Positions 27,101-37,917 of a stretch of DNA of 64,000 bases are shown piece by piece. Where the stretch lies: positions 4,402,001-4,466,000 of the forward strand of contig JABWDB010000008.1 in the NCBI GenBank assembly GCA_019614645.1. The letters run 5' to 3'. A program made the translations under genes and the position numbers. The first letter of the stretch is position 1. Every line of letters starts with the position of its first letter. Source of the stretch: Stratiolaelaps scimitus (taxonomy: Eukaryota > Arthropoda > Arachnida > Mesostigmata > Laelapidae). The notes under the pieces were generated by a model. It ran no database searches. It was not told the DNA's origin and was given only the letters and a program-made list of their open reading frames with translations.

Positions 27101-30100
27101 ATGTAAATTTAATCTGAAACCTAAGAGAAAGTAGATATCCCTTTCTCGTTGAGATACGTCAGCAGTTTTTACTTGAGAAGAAATAATACTATTCACCAAG
27201 AATCTCCACTAAGAACTCTACCGAGGCTGATCCGCGCCACCGGGAACAAGCGCGTAGGACCCGTCCTTCCTTTCGCAGCGCCTGTTTCTCTCTATAAGGC
27301 GAAGAAGCAAAATATCGTCGTCTCCCTTGGCACCGTGACGGTCTCGACGTGACACCCTGTCCCCAGCTGCCTCACTAATGAATGTATACGCTGGGACACA
27401 CAATCATGTGAACTCAGAGCTTGCCTCGATACAGTATTTCGAGATAGTATATAAAAAAAACATAATACTATTCCTTCCTGAATAAACCACAAATATATAT
27501 ATATGTATAAAGTCTATCCTTTTATAAAGTTCCTAACATTTTTGGTGCATCAGGTGATTGGTCAAATACCATAACGTGTTTGTTAACGAGCCTATATATA
27601 TATATATATATATACATATATCTGATTTATTCTTAATGTAGTTATTTAGGAGATTCTAGAGTTCATTAGTGAACAACGCGGTTGTGGATGCAATTTGTGT
27701 TAATAATTCATTTGATACACCTGTATTTACAGCGTTGGAGTTGGTAATGAGGAGTTAATCAAGCCTCCACTGAACATACTCGATATCGGTAAGTGATTTG
27801 AAATAATTAAAGTTGGAAATTATTTCCCAGAGACTAAGGTTTTGCATTGTGATTACTAACTACTAGCATCTCTTGAGATCAGTTGCTTGCTTTAAATAAA
27901 TCGCGAACTCGAATAGCAGGAATGATCAACAATCATACAGCATATTGTATCGCCTTTATTGATGCTACATCGAATGATTGACAACGAAAGTTTCGTTATG
28001 AATGATAAAAGATTGGACATATCCGAACACGAGTCATGAACAGCTCGAATTGGAAAATTATAGGTAGTCACCCAAGCGGCCCATGGCTAAAATAAAATGT
28101 GTTTTTTTATTTATATTTGCATATCTATCATAGATACCCCACAGTCACCGGCTCCATTGGTCGTCAGCCTTCAAGATCCCCGATGCAAAGACTGCGCTCT
28201 GACTGGTGGTAAAGGATCATCACTGGCAGTCCTTATGGAGTTGTCGTCCATGGATTTAAGCGGGTACCAGACAACAAAAGATAACATTAACATCAAGTTT
28301 GACGTACCAGCCGGCATTGTTGTAACGACAGCTGCCTTCGCACGATTCATGCAATCGCCCGCAATGGCCACGGTCAAGCACGATCTGAACAAGGTTCTGG
28401 CCACTTCCTCTATCGAGGAAGTGAAGACGATCACCGATGGTTGCGTGCAGCGAGTATCGACCGAGTCCATACCGTCGTGTGTGGCCAAAGAAATATTGGA
28501 GCAGTTGCAGAACATGTTCCCTGATCTCTCTTCGAAGAGGTTTGCCGTGAGAAGTTCCTGCGCTGGTGAAGACTCGGAGGACATGTCAGCTGCTGGCCAG
28601 ATGGAAACCTTCCTCGGGGTCAAAGGAGAAAAAGAGGTTGGCAGAAAGTGAACACAACAATATCGTGCCTTGTCATGCGATTGTATGGCGGATTCTGTAA
28701 GGATCAAATGTCAATAGGCTATAACGCATTGGATCGTTTATACATGGACGATCTGTAATATCGACTTAAAATTTTTTTACCCTTACTGTTTGCTCGGCTT
28801 GAAGATCCTGGCGGCACTGGGAAAGTGTTGGGCGTCGCAGTTCAGCCACGTGGCTGTTGGATATAAGCGACGCTATGGTCAGGAGTTGGTGAGCGATATG
28901 GCTGTTGTCATTATGGAGATGGTTCCAGCGGATTGTGCCGGCGTCATGTTCACGTGCGATCCTCTGACAGGCGACCCATCGACCATATACATCACGTCAA
29001 ACTTCGGCCTCGGCGAGGTATCTATGTGTGCTATATGTATATATGGTTGGATAAAGCAAACGTAGGCTAACACTAGGTCAACACGTACGTCTACGGTTAA
29101 GAAAAATAAGTAGCGTTGCAGTTAAGGTAGCATTTTACACAATTTTTCATAAGCAGTGAAACGTGCACAGATCTTATCAATATTGTTTATTGTAAATCCA
29201 TAGAGCGTGGTGTCAGCGCTAGCAGACCCGGACACCGTTCGTGTAGTTCGAGACATAAACGGCGGCCTGAAAGTGAACGAGGTCACCATTGGTATTAAAG
29301 ATATCAAGATCGTCATGGATGGTTAGTATTTGCCATGGTCAATGTCGACTTCTGAAATATTGCTTCATGCCGCCCTATATATATATTGGGTTGATACATA
29401 CGTTTGTAACGAAAATCGACTAGTTGTTCTTCGACCTCGAGCAAGACAGGTATGAACTTACAATTGCATGTTATTACTTACTACACATTTCATATGGGGC
29501 TCGTATCTTGCAGAGAGTGGCGGGACCCGCGAGGAGAAGGTTAGTAGTGCGAAATCCTCGATCAAGCCGGCACAAGCGTCGCTTCTTGCACACGTCGGAA
29601 ATGTTATCGAGCGGTGCTACGGTGATTGGCGTGACATTGAATGGGCATTTGCTGGAGAGACGTTATACGCACTGCAGGCACGACCGGTGACGTTCATGGA
29701 CCGGGCCACCGACTTTGAGATTTCTACAGAGCTGGACTCGGGGCCGGCGCAGGAGAATTCCTCATATTCCCTGGCTAATGTTGGGTAAATACAGTTCTGC
29801 TATTTTTAGGTGGTTTACTCCAATGGTGGATAGAATACTTTGCCCCGTTGCCAAACGTCCGAGTGTGTGGGCTGTATAGGTCGACAACTTAGTTTAAACA
29901 ATCTATACCTTCTATATTTTATCACACATGTTAAGCAGGTATGTATCATGATCGTTGTACCTAAAAATCGGATTCTATCGATAAGCATCGTGAAGATAAG
30001 AAGCCGCAGCGCACGTTTTCGATCCTCGCGTCCATCCTTCCCACATGTAAAGGCATTGATCGTTTCAAGCGTCCTGAATATTGTATATAGTCGTGCCCGA

Positions 30101-33100
30101 ACGATCGATTCTCCCACCTGAAGAAAAAATCAACTCCGGATACCCATCTACTGCGCATCAAGCCCCGCTCAGAGTAGCAGCGGTACCCTGATTATTGATA
30201 GACACGCGGTTGCGGACCCAACTGGATTCCAGCCCCCCAATGATAGAACATACTACTAAAACACGGGACCTCAGTAGCTTGCATACGCTAGGCGTTAACC
30301 TGTTATCTGCTGTTTCCAGGGAAGTTCTCAACGGGGCTCTTTCTCCATTGGGATTGGATGTTATGGTGAAAGTGTGCCTTAACTGCATGATCGTGAGTAC
30401 AATTTGGGTTAATGCAATGTGTCAAATGGTGATCACAGCTTTGTATTCTGTCTCTTAAAGATACAGGTAGGCCTTTTGGATAACGAACAGCAGATCGTTT
30501 TTGTCATGATGATGATAATAATAAAACATAAGCATATGCATCAATGCGTCACCGCGTACCAAAATAACAAACTATGATTATTGGAGTGTTTCCATTTTCA
30601 GGATTTCTGTACTGTGAGCCCTCCCAGGACTCAGTGAAATATCCGACTTCCATGTGCTGCTAGAGAATAATAATAATTTCATGCGCATCCTACATTACAT
30701 TGCAGCTCGAAAAAATGACATCTGCAAGAAGAAGGCGCTTCGCTTACAATCCTTATGGCTGTGCCCTTCTGCGGCTTTGTCGACAAAAGTTCTTCATGGA
30801 TCTATCAGAGGTATCTTTTGAATCATGCGATGGATCACCCCGTTACAATAGTTATCTTATTCAATGTCGGATATTGATTACAATTTTGTGTCTTAAAATA
30901 TTGTTCATGGATATCTGTATTATAGGAACAAATGAGCGTAGAGCCCGGCTTTTTTACACTTGAAGTTAGCTGCTACTGATTTGAGTTACTCATCCTTCGA
31001 CAATCCTCGGTATTTTAGTTAGCTGAGGCTAATGCATGCGTGTCATTGAATGTCTATGGGGTGAAGGAAATAAATCTGACTCAGAACCTATGCCATCAGA
31101 GCCCGGGTCTCTATAAATGAAAACCATGCCTAGCTTAACAAGGTCTGCTGTGAGTAAGGACCAAGCTCATGACGCGTTCACTACTTATGTTCTATATTAG
31201 GAAATGGGGCAAGATCAATTGAATAGAGGCCGAACTTGAAACAAAAGACGAATTACACGATCTATATTCGTTTGTCGATGTGTCTAGGTGTTCCAGTTTA
31301 TTCCGGATCCTACAGATAGTAAAGCTGTTGAGTCAATGATGCTAAACCTTTGCGGTCGCGTAATTGATGATCCTCAAGTCTACGAGGATATGAACAACAC
31401 GTCAGATCTGCCCATTGACGTACCTTATCTCGAGGGAAAAGTGGAACTGATCAAGGTAAGTTTAGGATCTGGCCTACTGTCGGCTATTATACAACTTTTG
31501 TCGGATGGCTAGAAATGGACAGAAGAACGTTGGAGAGCCTGGTGTACTGTGTAGCTTCGAACGAGCATACAATCTTGAATGGGTCTAAAATGTGCACTAT
31601 TAGAGAAATAAATGATTTGCAGTGTAACTGTAGAATTATTAAAATTTGAATGAGTGACAGTCAAGATTCGTAGTCGGCAGTAAGACAACTCTACTTCAAT
31701 TGGTCTAATGTGTTCGCTCCGGCGTGTAATTACCAATGTTGGCCATATTGGCTATGGTACTGATAACAGGCAAAGTGGATAGCACGACCCGTGACTCGGT
31801 TCAATCGCTGGATGTCGCGCAGGAAGGTTAGCTTACCTACTCCGGGCATGAGCATCGATGAGCTCTTCCAGGGTCTCATGAGGACGATGTACATCATTGT
31901 CGACCACGCTACACTGCCGCACTTCTCAGCCACGAATGGATCTTCTCTGTGGAGCAGCGATATAGTGAACTTCCTTAGCGAGAATACCGATGGTATGAAA
32001 TTATTCATTGGCTGAAATTACTGATGGTTTTGTTTAACCGAAATGTTGTGTGTGTATGGTTCGCGTATAGGCTCTACTCAAAGTGAAGCCAGTTGACTTA
32101 ACATGTGATGATTAACTCCACTTTTATTAAAAAAATTTAAATTCCCTTTTGACTCAAGATATAAATCTCTATGCGTGAAGTGACGAGGGCGCAGTAAAGG
32201 GAGAAAAAATAAAAAAATACAATTTTAGGCCTGATATTACTTCTGCAAACCTAAACAGCATTGTTGCACATTTGGCTCCCCTTACAGAGTCCATGGAGAC
32301 AATTTATGCAGATTTGGGTTCACTGTTGTCCTCCGCGGATGATGTGGTCAGCTGCGAAGTACCGAGAGCCCTTGAGGTACGATGTCTTGAGGGTATTCAT
32401 TTCCTAATCTCAGGTTCCATTGTGGGCCGACGACGATTGTTGATAAGAGTATGCTTGGTTCGACTTCTGTCATCTCAGCTGTCTATGGGGTGTCCTCATG
32501 GTGGTCTAGACGGTAACGTAGGTCGTATCGAGGAACACAGCTTGGTTCAAATCCTGTCATGGTCCAAAGTAGAGGTGGGCTTTCCCTTCCGATATTTGCC
32601 GTAGCAATTTCATAACGAAACGACTGTCGAACGTTTTTGAGGAAATTATATCATGTTAATATGTTGCTGGTGTGACCCTTCCTAGCGGCTGGTCGGCGTA
32701 ATATCTGAAGAAATTGGAAAGGACAACTTCTCGAATGCTTCAACCGGCGAGGCCCTAAAAATGCTCAAAGATCGAGATTCGTTCCCGAAGACCTACGTCG
32801 GGTTCGCAAAGTTCCTCGAGGAGCACGGACATCGGGGTTACAATGAGTTTGACGTGTACCGGCGGACATGGGGCATCAACCCGGACCCCGTGATCAATAA
32901 CCTTCAAACGATGATTCGGAACGATATCCATGAGGACACAGCCTCAAAACCACATGAAGGCGTGTGGGCTTCGCTAGGCAACGTCCAGTCCAAGTTGACC
33001 TTCTGGGACAAGTTCGTCAGATGAGTTTCTCTTCACCTTGTCCGCTGGCACTAAGATTAATTTTTTTGCCTTTAATATATGGGAGAACATGAGTGAAACC

Positions 33101-34145
33101 ATAGTAGTATATGTAGAGTACAGCAGCAGCATGGACTTATAAATCTCAGTTAAATGTAGGAGGACGGTACATAGAAATGTGGCCAGTGTACTAAAAAATT
33201 CGCTGAATAATTATAAATCGATTTGGTTAGATTTAGAAATTTCACTTTATGAAATGTCGTCACCTTCTCACCTAATGCCTGAACAAGGTCAAACGAGGTT
33301 GCCTGAACAAGTTGCCTTGCTAAACAATGCGGGTGCATTTCGTTGAGGCATTTATATAGCGATATCGTATGACGTTACACGGGTTGAAAATGTGCATTAT
33401 TTGGCAATAGGGAAGAGACAGACTCTCAGCACAGGATGGTGGTTTTGGCAGGCTGAGGCGTTTTGTCATCGATTGTACTGGATCGGCCCAGTTTCATGGA
33501 GATGGGAATGTTTCTGGTGGTGTCCATGCGTTTGAAGAAAATTTGCTCCTCTCAAAAAAAAAAGGTACCACCAAGTGCTGATTATTTGTTATTGGATATT
33601 TTCAGGGTTCGCCTAAGTCCGATTGTTTATCTAACGAGAAGGGCTGTCGGCAGTCGTGAGAACAGCAAATCTCTATGGATTTGGGGTCACCATATGATAC
33701 GCCACTGGTGTCTGGCGCTTGCAGCGGAAATGCATAAGCAGGGCAGAATACCAGATGCAGACCTTCTCTTCTTTTGCACGCTCAACGACATCAACAAACT
33801 TTGTAAAGTCCGAGATCCCGCCATAATAGCAAGGTACCACTAGTGCACACAAATACCTATTTGTATTAGTGTCGAGCCCGGTAGCATGGTGTATTGGTGT
33901 GCGCCTTGCAAATCGGAGGAGACACGTAGGTGTAAGGGTTCGGTCCTCGTATAAGTCCCAGCTAAATGATGAATCAAAATTTACTTAGTAGTGTTACATG
34001 GTTGTAGTAATTTTGAATGTCAACTATCGATACTTGATATGCTTGACACATGTGCGAGCGGAAAGATAATTAAGAACGGACCGGTACAGACTTGTACATC
34101 AATACATAATGTACAGTACTTTATATGTTTAATCACTCATGTTGA

Positions 34146-34176
<31 letters not shown>

Positions 34177-35373
34177 ATGGGGTAAGTAAAGATATAAAGA
34201 CAAATTTTTTTTGTGGTAGAAGAGGATTCAAGCACCATCATACGACATATATATATAGGGAGCACTTAACATCAACACTTCTACGGACTGCCCCTTCGAT
34301 AGTTGCATAATGGCCACTCTTTGGAACGTATATTGTCTTGGACGTACAATCATCAACGAACCTTAACAAATTAGTTTCATTATTACCTCCGCAGGGCGCA
34401 TCACAGACAAAGATTGTTCCCTGCACTGGTGGCTGAAAAATTCCCTGAATACTTCCGAGGAATACCTCGTCCCGTAAGTGCACAGGTTTCAACGATCTTT
34501 CCTAAAAATGGTAGCACAGAAATGTATGCAAAAAAACAGAGAAAGATACTATTGAGATGTACATGGGCGATGCAAAATGATCGTACTTCTGAAATATCAG
34601 AAATCGCCGAACGATTCATAAATGCTTTCACCGGTGATAACTCTACTACAGAAGCAGTGAGACGCGCGGTTTGATTTTCAGCTTGTTGAGGAGCCTCCGA
34701 CCTTCGAGGACGGTGTCGTAAAAATCAAAGGGATGCCGATCAGCAAAGGGCGAATCCAGGCGAAAGCTCGCGTGATCACCACAATTGATGAGGCGCCAAC
34801 AATCCAGGTTCATATTCAAATTCATTTGTCAATGAGGCTATTTCTAACTTCTGGACCGCGATCAGCTTGCTTCTACTTTCGCTGAACAGAACATTGGGTG
34901 ACTCGGCGAATGACATTATATTACAACTGCCGCTAAATGAAGTTGATTCGGTTTGCATTTGCCGATAGCAACATTTCAATCTGCGAATGGTCTGCAAGTG
35001 GCGGCTTTGTTACTAATTGTTAATTAAATCTAAATTATTTTTGTTGTCGAATGGCATCATACCTGGATGAGTATATTGTCTGCTCGATTTATCGTTTCAG
35101 CGCGGCGAAATACTGATCACGTACGCGACTGATATCGGTTGGTCACCGTATTTCCCGCTGCTGTCGGGAATCGCTACGGAGCTGGGTGGACTGATGTCGC
35201 ACGGGGCTGTCGTGGCCCGCGAATACGGCCTTCCCTGCGTTGTGGGCGTCTTTGGAGCACGACAGGCCTTCCGTACGGGGGACACTGTCCTGCTCGATGC
35301 ATCTAGCGGATTTATACTTAGGGTTGAGGAGGCTGAGGGTGATCATCAGGTCGCCAACGGAAAGGCTCATTAA
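21131..35373 (+). CDS. Membrane-anchored rifampicin-phosphotransferase-like protein (ATP-grasp/His-domain dikinase family), copy 3
   Basis: I read 23 exons: 21131-21254, 23023-23198, 23693-23884, 24682-24752, 25283-25327, 25736-25852, 26010-26446, 26929-27079, 27733-27788, 28134-28636, 28805-29017, 29204-29321, 29514-29784, 30320-30392, 30706-30810, 31288-31455, 31770-31992, 32288-32376, 32686-33011, 33606-33833, 34395-34473, 34682-34807 and 35101-35373 (TAA). The sum is 4,164 nt, or 1,387 residues. Exon lengths equal those of copy 2 except the first, seventh and last. An in-frame TAG precedes the ATG. The hydrophobic start ALQWILLKVLWVLGC and the next segment SISYLLRLVYCHLYF suggest membrane anchoring. 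The motif order is as in copy 2: LTGGKGSSLAVL, VPAGIVVTTAAF, RSSCAGEDSEDMSAAGQ, GDWRDIEWAFAGETLYALQ, HGHRGYNEFDVY and GGLMSHGAVVAREYG with H about 1331. Exon 7 carries an acidic stretch (EVEEEEQELH) that is longer than in copy 2. The acceptor of the phosphate is unknown. Confidence 0.88.
27223..27370 (+). repeat. Dispersed repeat (family C) in an intron of copy 3
   Basis: It starts near GAGGCTGATCCGCGCCACCG and ends near TGACACCCTGTCCCCAGC. It aligns along its length with 52936-53080, where the matching ends are GAGGCTGCTCCGCGCTACCG and TGACACCCTGTCCCTAAC. It also aligns in reverse with 14795-14928. It lies in the intron 27080-27732. The reading frames over it are incidental. Confidence 0.65.
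33871..33960 (+). repeat. tRNA-derived SINE head (family B) in an intron of copy 3
   Basis: GTCGAGCCCGGTAGCATGGT, then TCGGAGGAGACACGTAGGTG, then GGGTTCGGTCCTCG matches the element at 36242. The B-box-like GGTTCGGTCC is one base from consensus. It lies in the intron 33834-34394, which also has an AT run at about 34148-34176. Confidence 0.65.
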
Positions 35374-36091
35374 TCATTTATAATATACATATACATATAA
35401 TTATTGTATTATTCGACGTGGAAGCATAGAGACGAGAGATAGCATTACAGAACATTTCTCAAAGTCAAAACAGAATTCATAAAGGACTTTCCCATATTTG
35501 AAATGAGTCTTCCGTCGAAAGTAACACCTACTACCACCTGTACACATCTACCATTTATTTGGTTTGTCTATTCTTCCTATTGGATACTGCAAAGTACTCG
35601 TTATTATTGACCAAAAGCAGTACAGAGTGGCCCATACAGTGCGTGTGCTGAATGATGATCTTGCATTGTAAGGTAACTAATATGCATTCAAATGCGTTTC
35701 CTCAGGAGATAACGCAGAATGATTTGTGTTTATAATTTCCATCAGGAGCGAAAGCATTATTTTCGCCAGTAATTGTCTAAGTGACCTTAATTCCCTGTGC
35801 AAATTCATAATAAAGTATTTCGGCAATAAACTTTCGCACCTTGGTAATAATTCAACTTTCGTTCGCGTGCGAAAGACCTCTAGTCCTTCTCCTATGAGAT
35901 ATTCCCTTATGCTTACCCGTCCTGTGGCATTATCTCGCGACGTGTTGGAATACTAACCTAATGGAGAATCGGTACGTGTGCATGTGTAAAACACGTTAAT
36001 GTTGAAACCTCATCTCAATAGATGCTATGCCTCCTCGTCCACTGAGTTGCTCAGGAGAGACTATCTAGGTCTCTGCTCTCTATCAAATATA

Positions 36092-36129
36092 CTCCAGTAC
36101 GAGCTCGAAAACATGAGCTCGTACTGGAG
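36092..36129. repeat. Perfect 15-bp inverted repeat
   Basis: CTCCAGTACGAGCTC at 36092-36106 is matched exactly by its reverse complement at 36115-36129, around an 8-base loop (GAAAACAT). It could form a hairpin. No gene context explains it. Confidence 0.85.
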
Positions 36130-36241
36130 CATATTAATGCTTCGATTAATACAGTTGAGAACATTGTTCCTATGGCTTATTTTGATGTGTCCTTTGCACC
36201 TTACTCAGATAGTGTTTCGACGTTACACGTATATAGGCTGC

Positions 36242-36420
36242 GTCGAGCCCGGTGACGTGGTGCATCGTGTGCGCCATGCAATCGGAGGAGACACGTAGGT
36301 GCACGAGTTCGATCCCCACAGTTGCACATTTGCATTTTCAAGGGGTCTGTCTTACGAAGCAATGCTAAAAGCAGCACCGTGGACGTTAAATGTTGGCTGA
36401 GAGTCAGCCCGAAAACCTTT
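36242..36420 (+). repeat. tRNA-derived SINE (family B), most complete copy
   Basis: The head GTCGAGCCCGGTGACGTGGT, then ATCGGAGGAGACACGTAGGT, then CGAGTTCGATCCCC contains a consensus pol III B-box (GTTCGATCC) and a degenerate A-box. The body has GTCTGTCTTACGAAGCAATG and GCACCGTGGACGTTAAATGT. Heads or bodies recur at 12871, 33871 and, reversed, 37790. Confidence 0.7.
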
Positions 36421-37789
36421 AGGTGTATACGCTGTAGGGTGTATACACAAAAAATGAAATCCCAACAAATAGTTCAATACGATAGTAGGTAAGGTGTTGC
36501 TGAATACCGGCGCTGCTCGACCGGGGGATGAGTAGAATCATTTGCGATTTATGCATTGCAACGGACGATATTCGAAATCTGAATGTTTCTTGATTTACTG
36601 AAAGCTAGCTGCAGGTTAGTAGAGCTATAAGTGTCAGTTCAATGTGAATGGATCTAGTTCATGAGAATTTATTATTGATTTTCCTACAGCTAAGTACCCA
36701 GAGAACAGTCATGCTGGCCATTATGGAGAACGAGTCCGTTATTAAAAACCCGAACGTCTAACTGATTACCTCTGACACTCAACTCTGAGCGCATATAGTG
36801 TGAGATCATTAAGCCTCCATAACATACATTGTGAACCTCTCGTGTGTATAGGTTGCATGATGCAAATGTCCAAGCTTATCTGTACAGTCATGGAAGCTTA
36901 TATCTTATACCTAGTTGATGTACTCTTCAACAGCATATTGTATTACGAACCTTATTATTGAGCTGCTATCATTTGGCAGTCTAATGACAACCGAATTCAT
37001 TTGTGCTAAGCTGACAACTTCGTAGAGAAATACAGCATTCTCTTATTTTTTCTTTTTTGCCTTTGCCTCTGGTGGCAAGGAAGTTACGGTGGGCAAGGAA
37101 GTTCTAATACTTCACAAGCGATGCCGTTGAACAATTGTTGTTCAATACCTGGAACAGTCCGAATACAGAGTTAAGAATATAGAAATGCTTCAAAATGAGA
37201 CACCTATACAGGAACAATCTGTTTTATGTGGTTCGGCCAGATTGGACGTGCATTTCGTTCTCGGCGAATCGTCGCGGAAAATATTATACATTGCTCCTGT
37301 ATTTACACGCGTTGAAGCATGTGAGCGGGGCCGTTCCGCACGAGTTCACTATAAACGTGTATGAAATACGGATTAAATGTGCAGGGAAACGGGTCCAAAT
37401 TCGTCGTTTCGCGCTGCAGCATAGTTTCAAGTTGCGCTGCGAATTGAATGGTAAAGGCAATGCCACACCGCGGTCCCAAAGCTTGCCACGAACGATCTAG
37501 CTCTTGTTCATCGGTTTTGTAGGGTCCCGACCCTCTGTTCGGCAATTTTCACAATGCAACGGGAGAAACTATTGGTCTACCACAAATGGGATTATCCTCT
37601 TTTGGCTTCTATTCACGCGCACACTTTTTTGGTGGACAGGAACAGTCCGATAAGGTATAATCATATAGGGAGATACTTTTTCGAATACTAAATAAAAAGG
37701 CCAAATTGCAACGGAATCGTTGATCACATTCTGTCAAGTCGTATTGGTCGTAGGTCTGGTGAAATGTCTAATACACATTTGTGTTCATT

Positions 37790-37917
37790 TGTGGGCTGAC
37801 CATATTGCTTCATAAGACGAATCCCTTAAATGGAAATGCACGACGGTGGGGATCAAACTCGAGCACCTGCGTCCGCCCACTCTGATTGCAAGGCGTACGC
37901 GAATGCACCACGTAGAG
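37790..37917 (-). repeat. tRNA-derived SINE (family B), reverse copy
   Basis: On the minus strand it reads TACGTGGTGCATTCGCGTAC, CTTGCAATCAGAGTGGGCGG, then CTCGAGTTTGATCCCCACCG and CGTCTTATGAAGCAATATGG. Head and body are in the same order as at 36242-36420. Immediately to the right, 37918-38080 shares short blocks (AGACTCTCAGCA, CCTGCGTTTGAAAAAAAT) with 33415-33560, suggesting a further repeat family. Confidence 0.65.

Noticed and set aside
28171..28707. 178-codon minus-strand frame over exon 10 of copy 3 (and its twin over copy 2)
   Set aside because: It is antisense to the ATP-grasp exon, whose sense frame carries all family motifs; it mirrors codon bias only.
37195..37500. 101-codon plus-strand frame
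   Set aside because: A minus-strand frame overlaps it and no family is recognisable; it lies in repeat-rich intergenic DNA.
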